A stretch of 64,000 nt of DNA from Daphnia pulex (lineage: Eukaryota > Arthropoda > Branchiopoda > Diplostraca > Daphniidae). The DNA lies in the NCBI RefSeq assembly GCF_021134715.1, contig NC_060026.1, forward strand, positions 8,423,001 through 8,487,000, read 5' to 3'. Of this stretch, positions 32,448 through 44,954 are shown piece after piece; position 1 is the stretch's first letter; every line of letters begins with the position of its first letter. A program made the translations under genes and the position numbers. The notes below the pieces were generated by a model that was not told the origin of the DNA, searched no databases, and was given only the letters and a program-made list of their open reading frames with translations.

Positions 32448-33024
32448 TTTTAATCACCATTGCCCAAGACAGATTGGTAGAATCTACTCTATTGAGTTTA
32501 GTTTGCTGATATTCTTGCGCAGTACGTATAAGGACGGTACTTAGTGGTTAGTGGTGGTTGAAGCAATCTCTTTAAGCGGACTCTTTTTTGTTTGCCAGAT
32601 TGGTTTAGATTACTTAATCTTCCTTTGATCATACCAATTGGCGAATAAACCATTTGTAGGACATAGAGGTACAAGTTGTATCCATCGCCAGACTCTGTGT
32701 TTGTATCGTGGAAACCCAAGATAGTTATCGGTTCAAACCCGTCGTGTTCCAACTGCTGTGGTAATCGACATTCAGACGCAAATGTTCCCCCTTTTGTAAA
32801 CTCACTTGGTTCTATGCTCTCCCATTCCAAAAACTGTAGTCCCGTGTAGATCTAAAGTCACATTTTGATAAAAAGAAAAAAAAAACAGCTGACTAAGATT
32901 CAAATTGAATTAGGATACATGTGTGTTGAGATAACAAGATATAGAAACAATGGTGATTAATGTTATTTGAACGTTGTATCCGTTTTAAAAGCCTAAACAT
33001 ACCTTCACAAGAAATATTTTTGCT

Positions 33025-33096
33025 TGATCTCGACGTGATTTGAACACGCAACCTCCTGATCTGGAGTCAGGCGCGCTACCGTTGCGCCACGAAATC
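33025..33096 (-). tRNA. tRNA-Trp (CCA)
   Basis: Exact consensus. Confidence 0.95.
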
Positions 33097-33378
33097 TTGA
33101 TTTTCGATGTAATTACTATCGTTATATTTCGGGAATAACGGTGTCTTTTATAAAGGAATAGATTCTGATTGTAAGATTGATTATCACACGAACACATTTA
33201 GTCTTTTGAAAGAGTCAGTCAGATTAGTCAGGTTATTTTTTTATATTTCCTTGGATCTTTTGATCGTCACAAGCCTTGATTTCCGTAATGAAAGCTAACA
33301 AGCTTAGGCATGATAGTCGGCTACAATAGATGGGTTGTCGTCGTGCAATTTGTATCAAGAAGTATACATGACGGGCAA

Positions 33379-33449
33379 GCATCGATGGTTCAGTGGTAGA
33401 ATGCTCGACTCCCAACCGGGCGGCCCGGGTTCGATTCCCGGTCGATGCA
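33379..33449 (+). tRNA. tRNA-Gly (CCC)
   Basis: The anticodon arm reads CTCGA-CTCCCAA-CCGGG: anticodon CCC (GGG codons), still glycine, with one A-C mismatch closing the loop. Acceptor and T arms are consensus. Five changes cluster in the anticodon arm, which suggests a patch taken from another tRNA-Gly rather than random decay. Duplicated at 38,382. Confidence 0.8.
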
Positions 33450-34024
33450 TTTTAATCACCATTGCCCAAGACAGATTGGTAGAATCTACTCTATTGAGTT
33501 TAGTTTGCTGATATTCTTGCGCAGTACGTATAAGGACGGTACTTAGTGGTTAGTGGTGGTTGAAGCAATCTCTTTAAGCGGACTCTTTTTTGTTTGCCAG
33601 ATTGGTTTAGATTACTTAATCTTCCTTTGATCATACCAATTGGCGAAAAACCATTTGTAGGACAGAGAGGTACAAGTTATATCCATCGCCAGACTCTGTG
33701 TTTGTATCGTGGAAACCCAAGATAGTTATCGGTTCAAACTCGTCGTGTTCCAACTGCTGTGGTAATCGACATGCAGACGCAAATGTTCCCCCTTTTGTAA
33801 ACTCACTTGGTTCTATGCTCTCCCATTCCAAAAACTGTAGTCCCGTGTAGATCTAAAGTCACATTTTGATAAAAAGAAAAAAAAACAGCAGACTAAGATT
33901 CAAATTGAATTAGAATACATGTGTGTTGAGATAACAAGATATAGAAACAATGGTGATTAATGTTATTTGAATGTTGTATCCGTTTTAAAAGCCTAAACAT
34001 ACCTTCACAAGAAATATTTTTGCT

Positions 34025-34096
34025 TGATCTCGACGTGATTTGAACACGCAACCTCCTGATCTGGAGTCAGGCGCGCTACCGTTGCGCCACGAAATC
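34025..34096 (-). tRNA. tRNA-Trp (CCA)
   Basis: Exact consensus in the gene. Its upstream flank has diverged (TCGAAGTAATTATAATCG), a mark shared with 40,029. Confidence 0.95.
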
Positions 34097-34378
34097 TTGA
34101 TTCTCGAAGTAATTATAATCGTTATATTTTGGGAACTACGGTGTCTTTTATAAAGGAATAGATTCTGATGGTAAGGTTGATTATCACACGAACACATTTA
34201 GTCTTTTGAAAGAGTCAGTCAGATTAGTCAGGTTATTTTTTTATATTTCCTTGGATCTTTTGATCTCCACAAGCCTTGATTTCCGTAATGGAGGCTAACA
34301 AGCTTAGGCATGATAGTCGGCTACAATAGATGGGTTGTCGTCGTGCAATTTGTATCAAGAAGTATACGTGAGGGTCAA

Positions 34379-34449
34379 GCAACGATGGTTCAGTGGTAGA
34401 ATGCTCGCCTGCCACGCGGGCGGCCCGGGTTCGATTCCCGGTCGATGCA
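34379..34449 (+). tRNA. tRNA-Gly (GCC), one acceptor mismatch
   Basis: GCAACGA unpairs position 4 of the acceptor stem. Otherwise consensus. Confidence 0.86.
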
Positions 34450-35025
34450 TTTTAATCACCATTGCCCAAGACAGATTGGTAGAATCTACTCTATTGAGTT
34501 TAGTTTGCTGATATTCTTGCGCAGTACGTATAAGGACGGTACTTAGTGGTTAGTGGTGGTTGAAGCAATCTCTTTAAGCGGACTCTTTTTTGTTTGCCAG
34601 ATTGGTTTAGATTACTTAATCTTCCTTTGATCATACCAATTGGCGAATAAACCATTTGTAGGACAGAGAGGTACAAGTTATATCCATCGCCAGACTCTGT
34701 GTTTGTATCGTGGAAACCCAAGATAGTTATCGGTTCAAACTCGTCGTGTTCCAACTGCTGTGGTAATCGACATTCAGACGCAAATGTTCCCCCTTTTGTA
34801 AACTCACTTGGTTCTATGCTCTCCCATTCCAAAAACTGTAGTCCCGTGTAGATCTAAAGTCACATTTTGATAAAAAGAAAAAAAAACAGCTGACTAAGAT
34901 TCAAATTGAATTAGGATACATGTGTGTTGAGATAACAAGATATAGAAACAATGGTGATTAATGTTATTTGAATGTTGTATCCGTTTTAAAAGCCTAAACA
35001 TACCTTCACAAAAAATATTTTTGCT

Positions 35026-35097
35026 TGATCTCGACGTGATTTGAACACGCAACCTCCTGATCTGGAGTCAGGCGCGCTACCGTTGCGCCACGAAATC
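35026..35097 (-). tRNA. tRNA-Trp (CCA)
   Basis: Exact consensus, with the six-T terminator form of the flank (as 27,809). Confidence 0.96.
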
Positions 35098-35379
35098 TTG
35101 ATTTTCGATGTAATTACTATCGTTATATTTTGGGAACTACGGTGTCTTTTATAAAGGAATAGATTCTGATGGTAAGGTTGATTATCACACGAACACATTT
35201 AGTCTTTTGAAAGAGTCAGTCAGATTAGTCAGGTTATTTTTTTATATTTCCTTGGATCTTTTGATCACCACAAGCCTTGATTTCCGTAATAAAAGCTAAC
35301 AAGCTTAGGCATGATAGTCGGCTACAATAGATGGGTTGTCGTCGTGCAATTTGTATCAAGAAGTATACGTGAGGTGCAA

Positions 35380-35450
35380 GCATTGATGGTTCATTGGTAG
35401 AATGCTCGCCTGCCACGCGGGCGGCCCGGGTTCGATTCCCGGTCGATGCA
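35380..35450 (+). tRNA. tRNA-Gly (GCC), D-loop change
   Basis: Same sequence as 28,163. Confidence 0.82.
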
Positions 35451-36027
35451 TTTTAATCACCATTGCCCAAGACAGATTGGTAGAATCTACTCTATTGAGT
35501 TTAGTTTGCTGATATTCCTGCGCAGTACGTATAAGGACGGTACTTAGTGGTTAGTGGTGGTTGAAGCAATCTCTTTAAGCGGACTCCTTTTTTGTTTGCC
35601 AGATTGGTTTAGATTACTTAATCTTCCTTTGATCATACCAATTGGCGAATAAACCATTTGTAGGACAGAGAGGTACAAGTTATATCCATCGCCAGACTCT
35701 GTGTTTGTATAGTGGAAACCCAAGATAGTTATCGGTTCAAACTCATCGTGTTCCAACTGCTGTGGTAATCGACATTCAGACGCAAATGTTCCCCCTTTTG
35801 TAAACTCACTTGGTTCTATGCTCTCCCATTCCAAAAACTGTAGTCCCGTGCAGATCTAAGGTCACATTTTGATAAAAAGAAAAAAAAACAGCTGACTAAG
35901 ATTCAAATTCAATTAGGATACATGTGTGTTGAGATAACAAGATATAGAAACAATGGTGATTAATGTTATTTGAATGTTGTATCCGTTTTAAAAGCCTAAA
36001 CATACCTTCACAAGAAATATTTTTGCT

Positions 36028-36098
36028 TGATCTCGACGTGATTTGAACACGCAACCTCCTGATCTGGAGTCAGGCGCGTACCGTTGCGCCGCGAAATC
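36028..36098 (-). tRNA. tRNA-Trp (CCA), damaged D arm
   Basis: Same 71-nt form as 28,812. Confidence 0.7.
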
Positions 36099-36380
36099 TT
36101 GATTTTCGATGTAATTACTATCGTTATATTTTGGGAACTACGGTGTCTTTTATAAAGGAATATATTCTGATGGTAAGGTTGATTATCACACGAACACATT
36201 TACTCTTTTGAAAGAGTCAGTCAGATTAGTCAGGTTATTTTTTTATATTTCCTTGGATCTTTTGATCACCACAAGCCTTGATTTCCGTAATAAAAGCTAA
36301 CAAGCTTAGGCATGATAGTCGGCTACAATAGATGGGTTGTCGTCGTGCAATTTGCATCAAGAAGTATACGTGAGAGGCAA

Positions 36381-36451
36381 GCATCGATGGTTCAGTGGTA
36401 GAATGCTCGCCTGCCACGCGGGCGGCCCGGGTTCCATTCCCGGTCGATGCA
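36381..36451 (+). tRNA. tRNA-Gly (GCC), T-loop change
   Basis: Same sequence as 29,165. Confidence 0.82.
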
Positions 36452-37027
36452 TTTTAATCACCATTGCCCAAGACAGATTGGTAGAATCTACTCTATTGAG
36501 TTTAGTTTGCTGATATTCTTGCGCAGTACGTATAAGGACGGTACTTAGTGGTTAGTGGTGGTTGAAGCAATCTCTTTAAGCGGACTCTTTTTTGTTTGCC
36601 AGATTGGTTTAGATTACTTAATCTTCCTTTGATCATACCAATTGGCGAATAAACCATTTGTAGGACATAGAGGTACAAGTTGTATCCATCGCCAGACTCT
36701 GTGTTTGTATCGTGGAAACCCAAGATAGTTATCGGTTCAAACTCGTCGTGTTCCAACTGCTGTGGTAATCGACATTCAGACGCAAATGTTCCCCCTTTTG
36801 TAAACTCACTTGGTTCTATGCTCTCCCATTCCAAAAACTGTAGTCCCGTGTAGATCTAAAGTCACATTTTGATAAAAAGAAAAAAAAACAGCTGACTAAG
36901 ATTCAAATTGAATTAGGATACATGTGTGTTGAGATAACAAGATATAGAAACAATGGTGATTAATGTTATTTGAACGTTGTATCCGTTTTAAAAGCCTAAA
37001 CATACCTTCACAAGAAATATTTTTGCT

Positions 37028-37099
37028 TGATCTCGACGTGATTTGAACACGCAACCTCCTGATCTGGAGTCAGGCGCGCTACCGTTGCGCCACGAAATC
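37028..37099 (-). tRNA. tRNA-Trp (CCA)
   Basis: Exact consensus. Confidence 0.95.
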
Positions 37100-37381
37100 T
37101 TGATTTTCGATGTAATTACTATCGTTATATTTCGGGAATTACGGTGTCTTTTATAAAGGAATAGATTCTGATTGTAAGAATGATTATCACACGAACACAT
37201 TTAGTCTTTTGAAAGAGTCAGTCAGATTAGTCAGGTTATTTTTTTATATTTCCTTGGATCTTTTGATCGTCACAAGCCTTGATTTCCGTAATGAAAGCTA
37301 ACAAGCTTAGGCATGATAGTCGGCTACAATAGATGGGTTGTCGTCGTGCAATTTGTATCAAGAAGTATACGAGAGGGGCAA

Positions 37382-37452
37382 GCATCGATGGTTCAGTGGT
37401 AGAATGCTCGCCTGCCACGCGGGCGGCCCGGGTTCGATTCCCGGTCGATGCA
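37382..37452 (+). tRNA. tRNA-Gly (GCC), consensus copy
   Basis: Exact consensus with TTTT terminator. Confidence 0.96.
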
Positions 37453-38027
37453 TTTTAATCACCATTGCCCAAGACTGATTGGTAGATTCTACTCTATTGA
37501 GTTTAGCTTGCTGATATTCTTGCGCAGTACGTATAAGGACGGAACTTAGTGGTTAGTGGTGGTTGAAGCAATCTCTTTAAGCGGACTCTTTTTTGTTTGC
37601 CAGATTGGTTTAGATTACTTAATCTTCCTTTGATCATACCAATTGGCGAATAAACCATTTGTAGGACAGAGGGGTACAAGTTATATCCATCGCCAGACTC
37701 TGTGTTTGTATCGTGGAAACCCAAGATAGTTATCGGTTCAAACTCGTCGTGTTCCAACTGCTGTGGTAATCGACATTCAGACGCAAATGTTCCCCCTTTT
37801 GTAAACTCACTTGGTTCTATGCTCTCCCATTCCAAAAACTGTAGTCCCGTGTAGATCTAAAGTCACATTTTGATAAAAAGAAAAAAAACAGCTGACTAAG
37901 ATTCAAATTGAATTAGGATACATGTGTGTTGAGATAACAAGATATAGAAACAATGGTGATTAATGTTATTTGAACGTTGTATCCGTTTTAAAAGCCTAAA
38001 CATACCTTCACAAGAAATATTTTTGCT

Positions 38028-38099
38028 TGATCTCGACGTGATTTGAACACTCAACCTCCTGATGTGGAGTCAGGCGCGCTACCGTTGCGCCACGAAATC
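38028..38099 (-). tRNA. tRNA-Trp (CCA), two changes
   Basis: Base 37 is C (loop CTCCACA), and one T-stem pair is lost (GAGTG instead of GCGTG). Confidence 0.82.
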
Positions 38100-38381
38100 T
38101 TGATTTTCGATGTAATTACTATCGTTATATTTTGGGAACTACGGTGTCTTTTATAAAGGAATAGATTCTGATTAAAAGATTGATTATCACACGAACACAT
38201 TTAGTCTTTTGAAAGAGTCAGTCAGATTAGTCAGGTTATTTTTTTATATTTCCTTGGATCTTTTGATCGTCACAAGCCTTGATTTCCGTAATGAAAGCTA
38301 ACAAGCTTAGGCATGATAGTCGGCTACAATAGATGGGTTGTCGTCGTGCAATTTGTATCAAGAAGTATACATGACGGGCAA

Positions 38382-38452
38382 GCATCGATGGTTCAGTGGT
38401 AGAATGCTCGACTCCCAACCGGGCGGCCCGGGTTCGATTCCCGGTCGATGCA
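38382..38452 (+). tRNA. tRNA-Gly (CCC)
   Basis: Same anticodon-arm patch as 33,379. Confidence 0.8.
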
Positions 38453-39028
38453 TTTTAATCACCATTGCCCAAGACAGATTGGTAGAATCTACTCTATTGA
38501 GTTTAGTTTGCTGATATTCTTGCGCAGTACGTATAAGGACGGTACTTAGTGGTTAGTGGTGGTTGAAGCAATCTCTTTAAGCGGACTCTTTTTTGTTTGC
38601 CAGATTGGTTTAGATTACTTAATCTTCCTTTGATCATACCAATTGGCGAATAAACCATTTGTAGGACATAGAGGTACAAGTTGTATCCATCGCCAGACTC
38701 TGTGTTTGTATCGTGGAAACCCAAGATAGTTATCGGTTCAAACTCGTCGTGTTCCAACTGCTGTGGTAATCGACATTCAGACGCAAATGTTCCCCCTTTT
38801 GTAAACTCACTTGGTTCTATGCTCTCCCATTCCAAAAACTGTAGTCCCGTGTAGATCTAAAGTCACATTTTGATAAAAAGAAAAAAAAACAGCTGACTAA
38901 GATTCAAATTGAATTAGGATACATGTGTGTTGAGATAACAAGATATAGAAACAATGGTGATTAATGTTATTTGAACGTTGTATCCGTTTTAAAAGCCTAA
39001 ACATACCTTCACAAGAAATATTTTTGCT

Positions 39029-39100
39029 TGATCTCGACGTGATTTGAACACGCAACCTCCTGATCTGGAGTCAGGCGCGCTACCGTTGCGCCACGAAATC
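39029..39100 (-). tRNA. tRNA-Trp (CCA)
   Basis: Exact consensus. Confidence 0.95.
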
Positions 39101-39382
39101 TTGATTTTCGATGTAATTACTATCGTTATATTTCGGGAATAACGGTGTCTTTTATAAAGGAATAGATTCTGATTGTAAGAATGATTATCACACGAACACA
39201 TTTAGTCTTTTGAAAGAGTCAGTCAGATTAGTCAGGTTATTTTTTTATATTTCCTTGGATCTTTTGATCGTCACAAGCCTTGATTTCCGTAATGAAAGCT
39301 AACAAGCTTAGGCATGATAGTCGGCTACAATAGATGGGTTGTCGTCGTGCAATTTGTATCAAGAAGTATACATGAGGGGCAA

Positions 39383-39453
39383 GCATCGATGGTTCAGTGG
39401 TAGAATGCTCGCCTGCCACGCGGGCGGCCCGGGTTCGATTCCCGGTCGATGCA
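39383..39453 (+). tRNA. tRNA-Gly (GCC), consensus copy
   Basis: Exact consensus with TTTT terminator. Confidence 0.96.
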
Positions 39454-40028
39454 TTTTAATCACCATTGCCCAAGACTGATTGGTAGATTCTACTCTATTG
39501 AGTTTAGCTTGCTGATATTCTTGCGCAGTACGTATAAGGACGGTACTTAGTGGTTAGTGGTGGTTGAAGCAATCTCTTTAAGCGGACTCTTTTTTGTTTG
39601 CCAGATTGGTTTAGATTACTTAATCTTCCTTTGATCATACCAATTGGCGAAAAACCATTTGTAGGACAGAGAGGTACAAGTTATATCCATCGCCAGACTC
39701 TGTGTTTGTATCGTGGAAACCCAAGATAGTTATCGGTTCAAACTCGTCGTGTTCCAACTGCTGTGGTAATCGACATGCAGACGCAAATGTTCCCCCTTTT
39801 GTAAACTCACTTGGTTCTATGCTCTCCCATTCCAAAAACTGTAGTCCCGTGTAGATCTAAAGTCACATTTTGATAAAAAGAAAAAAAAACAGCAGACTAA
39901 GATTCAAATTGAATTAGAATACATGTGTGTTGAGATAACAAGATATAGAAACAATGGTGATTAATGTTATTTGAATGTTGTATCCGTTTTAAAAGCCTAA
40001 ACATACCTTCACAAGAAATATTTTTGCT

Positions 40029-40100
40029 TGATCTCGACGTGATTTGAACACGCAACCTCCTGATCTGGAGTCAGGCGCGCTACCGTTGCGCCACGAAATC
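40029..40100 (-). tRNA. tRNA-Trp (CCA)
   Basis: Exact consensus in the gene. Its flank shares the 34,025 marks. Confidence 0.95.
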
Positions 40101-40382
40101 TTGATTATCGAAGTAATTATAATCGTTATATTTTGGGAACTACGGTGTCTTTTATAAAGGAATAGATTCTGATGGTAAGGTTGATTATCACACGAACACA
40201 TTTAGTCTTTTGAAAGAGTCAGTCAGATTAGTCAGGTTATTTTTTTATATTTCCTTGGATCTTTTGATCACCACAAGCCTTGATTTCCGTAATAAAAGCT
40301 AACAAGCTTAGGCATGATAGTCGGCTACAATAGATTGGTTGTCGTCGTGCAATTTGCATCAAGAAGTATACGTGAGAGGCAA

Positions 40383-40453
40383 GCATCGATGGTTCAGTGG
40401 TAGAATGCTCGCCTGCCACGCGGGCGGCCCGGGTTCGATTCCCGATCGATGCA
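40383..40453 (+). tRNA. tRNA-Gly (GCC), T-stem mismatch
   Basis: CCCGA in the T stem instead of CCCGG loses one pair. Otherwise consensus. Confidence 0.87.
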
Positions 40454-41030
40454 TTTTAATCACCATTGTCCAAGACAGATTGGTAGAATCTACTCTATTG
40501 AGTTTAGTTTGCTGATATTCTTGCGCAGTACGTATAAGGACGGTACTTAGTGGTTAGTGGTGGTTGAAGCAATCTCTTTAAGCGGACTCTTTTTTGTTTG
40601 CCAGATTGGTTTAGATTACTTAATCTTCCTTTGATCATACCAATTGGCGAATAAACCATTTGTAGGACAGAGAGGTACAAGTTATATCCATCGCCAGACT
40701 CTGTGTTTGTATCGTGGAAACCCAAGATAGTTATCGGTTCAAACTCGTCGTGTTCCAACTGCTGTGGTAATCGACATTCAGACGCAAATGTTCCCCCTTT
40801 TGTAAACTCACTTGGTTCTATGCTCTCCCATTCCAAAAACTGTAGTCCCGTGTAGATCTAAAGTCACATTTTGATAAAAAGAAAAAAAAAACAGCTGACT
40901 AAGATTCAAATTCAATTAGGATACATGTGTGTTGAGATAACAAGATATAGAAACAATGGTGATTAATGTTATTTGAATGTTGTATCCGTTTTAAAAGCCT
41001 AAACATACCTTCACAAAAAATATTTTTGCT

Positions 41031-41102
41031 TGATCTCGACGTGATTTGAACACGCAACCTCTTGATCTGGAGTCAGGCGCGCTACCGTTGCGCCACGAAA
41101 TC
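41031..41102 (-). tRNA. tRNA-Trp (CCA), one stem mismatch
   Basis: CTCTTGATC on the plus strand loses one anticodon-stem pair. The loop is normal. Confidence 0.86.
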
Positions 41103-41384
41103 TTGATTTTCGATGTAATTACTATCATTATATTTTGGGAACTACGGTGTCTTTTATAAAGGAATAGATTCTGATGGTAAGGTTGATTATCACACGAACA
41201 CATTTAGTCTTTTGAAAGAGTCAGTCAGATTAGTCAGGTTATTTTTTTATATTTCCTTGGATCTTTTGATCACCACAAGCCTTGATTTCCGTAATAAAAG
41301 CTAACAAGCTTAGGCATGATAGTCGGCTACAATAGATGGGTTGTCGTCGTGCAATTTGTATCAAGAAGTATACGTGAGGTGCAA

Positions 41385-41410
41385 GCATCGATGGTTCAGT
41401 GGTAGAATGT
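41385..41410 (+). pseudogene. Truncated tRNA-Gly at a deletion
   Basis: Only the first 25 or so bases (acceptor and D arm) remain. A deletion of about 146 bp, with a short filler (TCGGCCCGACACTGG), joins the D arm to the AATCTCTTTAAGCGG part of the next unit. Confidence 0.9.
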
Positions 41411-41885
41411 CGGCCCGACACTGGAGAATCTCTTTAAGCGGACTCTTTTTTGTTTGCCAGATTGGTTTAGATTACTTAATCTTCCTTTGATCATACCAAT
41501 TGGCGAATAAACCATTTGTAGGACAGAGAGGTACAAGTTATATCCATCGCCAGACTCTGTGTTTGTATAGTGGAAACCCAAGATAGTTATCGGTTCAAAC
41601 TCGTCGTGTTCCAAATGCTGTGGTAATCGACATTCAGACGCAAATGTTCCCCCTTTTGTAAACTCACTTGGTTCTATGCTCTCCCATTCCAAAAACTGTA
41701 GTCCCGTGTAGATCTAAAGTCACATTTTGATAAAAAGAAAAAAAAACAGCTGACTAAGATTCAAATTGAATTAGGATACATGTGTGTTGAGATAACAAGA
41801 TATAGAAACAATGGTGAATAATGTTATATGAATTTTGTATCCGTTTTAAAAGCCTAAACATACCTTCACAAGAAATATTTTTGCT

Positions 41886-41957
41886 TGATCTCGACGTGAT
41901 TTGAACACGCAACCTCCTGATCTGGAGCCAGGCGCGCTACCGTTGCGCCACGAAATC
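41886..41957 (-). tRNA. tRNA-Trp (CCA)
   Basis: One change makes the last anticodon-stem pair G-T. Otherwise consensus. Confidence 0.92.
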
Positions 41958-42239
41958 TTGATTTTCGATGTAATTACTATCGTTATATTTTGGGAACTAC
42001 GGTGTCTTTTATTAAGGAATAGATTCTGATGGTAAGGTTGATTATCACACGAACACATTTAGTCTTTTGAAAGAGTCAGTCAGATTAGTCAGGTTATTTT
42101 TTTATATTTCCTTGGATCTTTTGATCGCCACAAGCCTTGATTTCCGTAATAAAAGCTAACAAGCTTAGGCATGATAGTCGGCTACAATAGATGGGTTGTC
42201 GTCGTGCAATTTGTATCAAGAAGTATACGTGAGGGGCAA

Positions 42240-42310
42240 GCATCGATGGTTCAGTGGTAGAATGCTCGCCTGCTACGCGGGCGGCCCGGGTTCGATTCCT
42301 GGTCGATGCA
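42240..42310 (+). tRNA. tRNA-Gly body with Ser anticodon (GCT)
   Basis: The loop is CTGCTAC, so the anticodon is GCT, which reads AGC and AGT serine codons. All stems pair (one G-T in the T stem), and the TTTT terminator is present. If charged with glycine it would misread serine codons; glycyl-tRNA synthetase normally needs C36, so charging may fail. Confidence 0.82.
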
Positions 42311-42882
42311 TTTTAATCACCATTGCCCAAGACAGATTGGTAGAATCTACTCTATTGAGTTTAGTTTGCTGATATTCTTGCGCAGTACGTATAAGAACGG
42401 TACTTAGTGGTTAGTGGTGGTTGAAGCAATCTCTTTAAGCGGACTGTTTTTTGATTGCCAGATTGGTTTAGATTATTTAATCTTCCTTTGATCATACCAA
42501 TTGGCGAATAAACCATTTGTAGGACAGAGGTACAAGTTATATCCATCGCCAGACTCTGTGTTTGTATCGTGGAAACCCAAGATAGTTATCGGTTCAAACT
42601 CGTCTTGTTCCAACTGCTGTGGTAATCGACATTCAGACGCAAATGTTCCCCCTTTTGTAAACTCACTTGGTTCTATGCTCTCCCATTCCAAAAACTGTAG
42701 TCCCGTGTAGATCTTAAGTCACATTTTGATAAAAAGAAAAAAAAAGCTGACTAAAATTCAAATTGAAATAGGATACATGTGTGTTGAGATAACAAGATAT
42801 AGAAACAATGGTGATTAATGTTATTTGAACGTTGTATCCGTTTTAAAAGCCTAAACATACCTTCACAAGAAATTTTTTTGCT

Positions 42883-42954
42883 TGATCTCGACGTGATTTG
42901 AACACGCATCCTCCTGATATGGAGTCAGACGCGCTACCGTTGCGCCACGAAATC
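42883..42954 (-). tRNA. tRNA-Trp (CCA), divergent copy
   Basis: T27 (wobble), T37 and GGAT in the variable region. Anticodon CCA is kept. Confidence 0.83.
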
Positions 42955-43236
42955 TTAATTTGCGATGTAATTACTATCGTTATATTTTGGGAACAACGGT
43001 GTCTTTTATAAAGGAATAGATTCTTATGGTTAGATTGATTATCACACGAACACATTTAGTCTTTTGAAAGAGTCAGTCAGATTAGTCAGGTTATTTTTTT
43101 ATATTTCCTTGGATCTTTTGATCGCCACAAGCCTTGATTTCCGTAATGGAGGCTAACAAGCTTAGGCATGATAGTCGGCTACAATAGATGAGTTGTCGTC
43201 GTGCAATTTGTATCAAGAAGTATACGTGAGGAGCAA

Positions 43237-43306
43237 GCATCGATGGTTCAGTGGTAGAATGCTCGCCTGCCACGCGGGCGGCCGGGTTCGATTCCCGGTC
43301 GATGCA
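43237..43306 (+). tRNA. tRNA-Gly (GCC), short variable loop
   Basis: 70-nt form with GGCCGGG. Stems intact. Confidence 0.88.
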
Positions 43307-43882
43307 TTTTAATCACCATTGCCCAAGACAGATTGGTAGAATCTACTCTATTGAGTTTAGTTTGCTGATGTTCTTGCGCAGTACGTATAAGGACGGTACT
43401 TAGTGGTTAGTGGTGGTTGAAGCAATCTCTTTAAGCGGACTCTTTTTTGTTTGCCAGATTGGTTTAGATTACTTAATCTTCCTTTGATCATACCAATTGG
43501 CGAATAAACCATTTGTAGGACAGAGAGGTACAAGTTATATCCATCGCCAGACTCTGTGTTTGTATCGTGGAAACCCAAGATGGTTATCGGTTCAAACTCG
43601 TCGTGTTCCAACTGCTGTGGTAATCGACATTCAGACGCAAATGTTCCCCCTTTTGTAAACTCACTTGGTTCTATGCTCTCCCATTCCAAAAACTGTAGTC
43701 CCGTGTAGATCTAAAGTCACATTTTGATAAAAAGAAAAAAAAACAGCTGACTAAAATTCAAATTGAAATAGGATACATGTGTGTTGAGATAACAAGATAT
43801 AGAAACAATGGTGATTAATGTTATTTGAACGTTGTATCCGTTTTAAAAGCCTAAACATACCTTCACAAGAAATATTTTTGCT

Positions 43883-43954
43883 TGATCTCGACGTGATTTG
43901 AACACGCATCCTCCTGATCTGGAGTCAGACGCGCTACCGTTGCGCCGCGAAATC
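43883..43954 (-). tRNA. tRNA-Trp (CCA), divergent copy
   Basis: T27 wobble and C8. The flank reads AATCTGGATT. The same set of marks occurs at 45,884, 2,001 bp away. Confidence 0.82.
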
Positions 43955-44236
43955 TGGATTTTCGATGTAATTACTATCGTTATATTTTGGGAACTACGGT
44001 GTCTTTTATAAAGGAATAGATCCTGATGGTAAGATTGATTATCACACGAACACATTTAGTCTTTTGAAAGAGTCAGTCAGATTAGTCAGGTTATTTTTTT
44101 ATATTTCCTTGGATCTTTTGATCGCCACAAGCCTTGATTTCCGTAATGAAAGCTAACAAGCTTAGGCATGATAGTCGGCTACAATAGATGGGTTGTCGTC
44201 GTGCAATTTGTATCAAGAAGTATACGTGAAGGGCAA

Positions 44237-44306
44237 GCATCGATGGTTCAGTGGTAGAATGCTCGTCTGCCACGCGGGCGGCCGGGTTCGATTCCCGGTC
44301 GATGCA
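44237..44306 (+). tRNA. tRNA-Gly (GCC), short variable loop
   Basis: 70-nt form. T31 makes a wobble at the foot of the anticodon loop. Confidence 0.86.
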
Positions 44307-44882
44307 TTTTAATCACCATTGCCCAAGACAGATTGGTAGAATTTACTCTATTGAGTTTAGTTTGCTGATATTCTTGCGCAGTACGTATAAGGACGGTACT
44401 TAGTGGTTAGTGGTGGTTGAAGCAATCTCTTTAAGCGGACTCTTTTTTGTTTGCCAGATTGGTTTAGATTACTTAATCTTCCTTTGATCATACCAATTGG
44501 CGAATAAACCATTTGTAGGACAGAGAGGTACAAGTTATATCCATCGCCAGACTCTGTGTTTGTATCGTGGAAACCCAAGATAGTTATCTGTTCAAACTCG
44601 TCGTGTTCCAACTGCTGTGGTAATCGACATTCAGACGCAAATGTTCCCCCTTTTGTAAACTCACTTGGTTCTATGCTCTCCCATTCCAAAAACTGTAGTC
44701 CCGTGTAGATCTAAAGTCACATTTTGATAAAAAGAAAAAAAAACAGCTGACTAAGATTCAAATTGAATTAGGATACATGTGTGTTGAGATAACAAGATAT
44801 AGAAACAATTGTGATTAATGTTATTTGAATGTTGTATCCGTTTTAAAAGCCTAAACATACCTTCACAAGAAATATTTTTGCT

Positions 44883-44954
44883 TGATCTCGACGTGATTTG
44901 AACACGCAACCTCCTGATCTGGAGTCAGGCGCGCTAGCGTTGCGCCACAAAATC
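44883..44954 (-). tRNA. tRNA-Trp (CCA), D-loop change
   Basis: The D loop reads AACGCTA instead of AACGGTA, losing a conserved G. T6 makes a wobble in the acceptor stem. Confidence 0.8.
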
